NCBI GenBank assembly: GCA_018287875.1
Contig: JAGVVL010000002.1
Coordinates: forward strand, 4,588,001 to 4,652,000
Reading direction: 5' to 3'
DNA length: 64,000 bases
Source of the DNA: Nigrospora sphaerica
Taxonomy: Eukaryota; Ascomycota; Sordariomycetes; Amphisphaeriales; Apiosporaceae
In this document: positions 61,601 through 64,000 of the stretch, in pieces
Layout: every line of letters begins with the position of its first letter
Position numbering within the stretch: position 1 is the stretch's first letter
The notes under the pieces: generated by a model
Database searches by the model: none
What the model saw: only the letters and a program-made list of their open reading frames with translations
Told to the model about the DNA's origin: nothing
Position numbers and translations under genes: made by a program

Positions 61601-61660
61601 TTCGAAATCACGGAGTGGGTGCGAAGCTACGCCTCGCCCGCGGTTGGCAACCGATGGTGA
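58659..61660 (+). CDS. HMG-box transcription factor, Ste11/FMF-1-like
   Basis: Two exons, 58659-59169 and 59559-61660, encode 870 residues. The 389-bp intron (GTAAGC donor, ACTAACA branch site, 3' CCAG) interrupts the HMG box at its second turn: VPRPRN|AFILYRQHYQ. The box covers about 165-235 (ISKLIGEKWREQPEELKNRWKSLADEEKARHQQKYPDYRYQPRR). The order and the YPDYRYQPR end resemble fission-yeast Ste11 and Neurospora FMF-1, regulators of sexual development, rather than mating-type HMG proteins, but I cannot prove orthology. Next comes CAKCGG (a CxxC pair, ~257), then a long Pro/Ser/Gln-rich region with an 11-unit Gln-Gln-Val repeat at 540-572, and a C-terminal conserved-looking part (585-870: FLLKLEMLRAISPPL, RGPLIAVEGEPGVGRHLL, ending ITEWVRSYASPAVGNRW). 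The residues before the box are disordered. A start further downstream is possible but is less well supported. Confidence 0.87.
60665..60763 (+). repeat. 9-bp coding minisatellite (CAGCAGGTA)x11
   Basis: Eleven tandem units of CAGCAGGTA (one has CAA in its first codon), followed by one degenerate unit, in frame inside the HMG-box gene as Gln-Gln-Val. The unit keeps frame whatever its copy number. Each unit contains CAG|GTA, the joint sequence of a 3' splice site and a 5' donor. Confidence 0.95.
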
Positions 61661-62393
61661 GCACCTCGCACGAGTAAAGTATGGCCGGTTCGGAAGTCGT
61701 CGTTCGCCAAGAAGGAACCTTGGGGTTTATGCATGCTCGATTAGCTACCAACATACCTCGTGCGGGCTAACGAGGCGCCATTTTAAGTAGTAACTATTCC
61801 TTCCGTATCTCGGGGGGGTTTTCGGCTTCCGAGCATGCGTTTGCGACTACAAGCCCAGAGCCATGCAAGGTTGGGCATGTATGTGCATGTGGATTGTTGT
61901 AGTTAGGGTATTGTACGACTGCATGTGTAGCTGAGACTTCCTTTTGGTTTCCGAATCGTGGGTTTGACGGCGGGGAGGACCCTGTTTCTACGGCTTAGTC
62001 GAATATACAGCTTTTGATTATCCTCTTTGTGCATATGCTGGCCGTCCGCGACCTCTTTATTTACGTAAATGACATAGGTGAGTGACTTAACCAAGCTGCG
62101 AACGGAAAGCGCCAATCCCGTCTGTCCCTGCCACCGTGTGTCCCCTGGATTTACATGTTACCTTTACCCCCCCCCCCGTCCAAAGACGCGTCTACACCTC
62201 CCGCCGCGCCCACCATCGCATCCGGCGCGAGGCCGTCTGTCGTCACGACATCATCCCGGCCAAAATCTCCCAACCGCCGCCGCCACGCCGGCTATCATGT
62301 TGCCCCGTCCTGCCCGCTAGACACAGCAAACTGCATCTCCAGGTCCGATCGCGGCGCGGGTAATGCCGAGGACAGGCCCGGCCGCTGCCCACC
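61661..62393. other. Intergenic between HMG-box gene and dynactin gene
   Basis: No gene. The 3' flank of the HMG-box gene is AT-richer (61700-62090). The rest is the GC-rich dynactin leader. Confidence 0.6.
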
Positions 62394-64000
62394 ATGTCGG
62401 ACATCAGGGTCGGCCAGATTATCGAGCTGCCGGACGGCCGCCGGGGCGTCGTGCGCTTTGTCGGCCTGACGCACTTCGCACCCGGCGACTGGATCGGCGT
62501 TGAGCTCGAGGATGACTCGGGCAAGAACGACGGCGCCGTGCAGGGCGAGCGCTACTTCGACTGCGCCCCCGCGAGGGGCATGTTTGTGCGCCCGACCACC
62601 ATCAGCATCCTACAGCAGCCCGCTGCCCGGCCCGCACCCCGTGCGAGGCCGAGTAGCATGACGGCCTCGACCGGTGCTGCCGCGCGGAGGCCGAGCACTG
62701 TTACCGATCCCACCCACCACAAGAGAATGAGCCTCAATGCTCCCAGTCCGAGTCCGGGGCCCAAGCCGGCCCGCCCAACGAGCGTCGGCAGGGTAAGTCC
62801 AAGTTTCGCCTCGTGCTGGCCGCGCGCTTTTGTTTGTATCTGCCTCGTAATGCTGACACGTGCAAGCCACAGTCTCCCACCAAGTCGCCTACCAAGCAGC
62901 TTGGCTCAACCGCCACTTCCAGTGCTACCACCTCCCGGACCGGAACCCCTTCCAACGCCCGAACCGGCTCCACCAGCGCCCGGCCCTCTCGCGCTTCTGT
63001 GAGCGGCGCGTCCAAGTCCTCGATGGGCCCGCCCGCCCTGCCTGCTTCCCGCGTCAACAGACAGCCCTCTGTGTCGTCTTCCTCCACTGTCAGGGGCCCG
63101 GCCGTCGCCGCGGCGAGGCCCTCGGGCGCTCGGGTCGTGTCCACGGCCTCCGGTCGCGGCGGCATGTCCCGCACCGGGACCGGTCGGGTCATGTCGGGCG
63201 ATTCCCTGTCCGGCAACGAGAGCAGCTCGGCCAACAAGTCCGTTGTGGGCTCGCCGCTTAAGAGTGACGACGAGCAAGACGGCAGCAGCCCTGTACGCTC
63301 TCGGACAGACGCGTTGGAAAAGCTGACCACAGGCGGCGCCAAGGGGGCCTCGTCCCCCAGCGCCGCTGCCTCGTCGTCGGCCAGAAATTCAGGGGCCGCG
63401 GCGCGACCCGCCGCCCCCAACGCGAACACGCTGAGCAGGGAGAACGAGGACCTCAAGGCGAAACTCAAGGTCCTCGAGCGCAAGCGATCGGAGGACCGGG
63501 AGAAGCTGAAAGAGCTGGAGAGGCTGCAGGGCCAGCAAGACAAGTTCGCCAACATCAACAAGAAGATCGAAGGCAAGTTTCAGGCCACGTCCCAAGAAAA
63601 TGCGACCCTGCGAAAACAGCTCAAGGAGGCCGAGGACCGACTGGCGAGTATCGAAGCGCTGCAGGCCGAGCATGAATCCATTATGGAGTTGGCGACGCTG
63701 GACCGCGAGATGGCCGAGGAGACGGCCGAGGTTCTCAAGGTAGAGCTGGAGGCCCTCAAACAGAAGGCCGAGGAGCTGGAGCTGGAGGTCGAGATCCTGC
63801 GCGAGGAGAACGCCGAGTATGAGAAGGGCATCTCGCCAGAGGACCGGGCCAACACGAACTGGATCCAGCTGGAGAGGCAAAACGAGCGGCTGCGCGAGGC
63901 TTTGATCAAATACCGGGACATAACCGAACTGCAGACCGAAGATCTCCGGGCCCAGATCAAGTCACTGGAGCAGGACCTGGAGGAGTTCGAGGCCATCAAG
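62394..64000 (+). CDS. ro-3: Dynactin large subunit p150-Glued, N-terminal part (cut by window end)
   Basis: Microtubule-binding subunit of dynactin, the cofactor of cytoplasmic dynein. Two exons are visible, 62394-62792 and 62873 to beyond 64000 (80-bp intron, GTAAGT donor, CTGAC branch site), giving the first 509 residues. The CAP-Gly domain covers residues ~3-70, with the microtubule-contacting GKNDG at 43-47 and the usual GDWIGVEL before it. A basic Ser/Thr/Pro/Ala-rich linker (75-310) follows, which likely adds microtubule affinity. From about 315 a heptad-rich coiled coil begins (LSRENEDLKAKLKVLERKRSEDREKLKELE..), including the family-conserved EHESIMELATLDREMAEETAEVLK and ENAEYEKGISPEDRA. 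The last codon in the window is Lys. The Neurospora ortholog is ro-3; the symbol is by homology. Confidence 0.95.

Overview
The window is nuclear DNA of a filamentous ascomycete, most likely a sordariomycete (Sordariales-like). The reasons are GC-rich coding sequence, short GT-AG introns (50-139 bp in most genes, extremes 170 and 389 bp) with CTRAC-type branch points just before the 3' splice site, and typical filamentous-fungal genes (pyr-4-type OMP decarboxylase, a HET-domain protein, a 2EXR protein, a Zn2Cys6 regulator, a ro-3-like dynactin subunit). Species is not identifiable from sequence alone. All exon joins were worked out by hand from splice signals, reading-frame continuity and remembered family sequences.

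Left part (1-13.1 kb): a Zn2Cys6 transcription factor (minus) and OMP decarboxylase (minus), then about 6 kb with no gene I can support. Middle-left (13-26 kb): phosphatidylinositol synthase (plus), a secreted esterase of the Fes/CE1-like alpha/beta-hydrolase type (minus), a 2EXR protein and a five-exon HET-domain protein (both plus; the accessory part of the window), and a Sok1/Tcp11-family protein (minus). From 26.1 to 36.7 kb lies a desert of over 10 kb made of simple repeats, G/C tracts and scattered TACCTA/TAGGTA words.

Right part (36.7-64 kb) is mostly housekeeping: a tiny three-exon KSH1/TMEM167 gene, TAF13, SF3b subunit 2 (CUS1), a triose-phosphate-transporter-family protein, mitochondrial ATP synthase beta (six exons), a secreted endonuclease/exonuclease/phosphatase-fold nuclease, SRP19/Sec65, RuvB-like 1, an HMG-box regulator of the Ste11/FMF-1 type with a 9-bp coding minisatellite, and the N-terminal part of dynactin p150, cut by the window end. 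A lower-GC stretch at 48.4-49.7 kb holds coding-like fragments that may be a relic or an unmodelled accessory gene.

There is no operon logic: the genes serve unrelated pathways (pyrimidine and phosphoinositide synthesis, transcription, splicing, ER targeting, respiration, microtubule transport). I found no transposon, rRNA, convincing tRNA or CRISPR array, and no clear novel multi-gene system. The most unusual signals are the two gene deserts with their dispersed palindromic TACCTAGGTA-like words, the splice-site-like coding minisatellite in the HMG-box gene, the 2EXR/HET pair, and the relic at about 49 kb.
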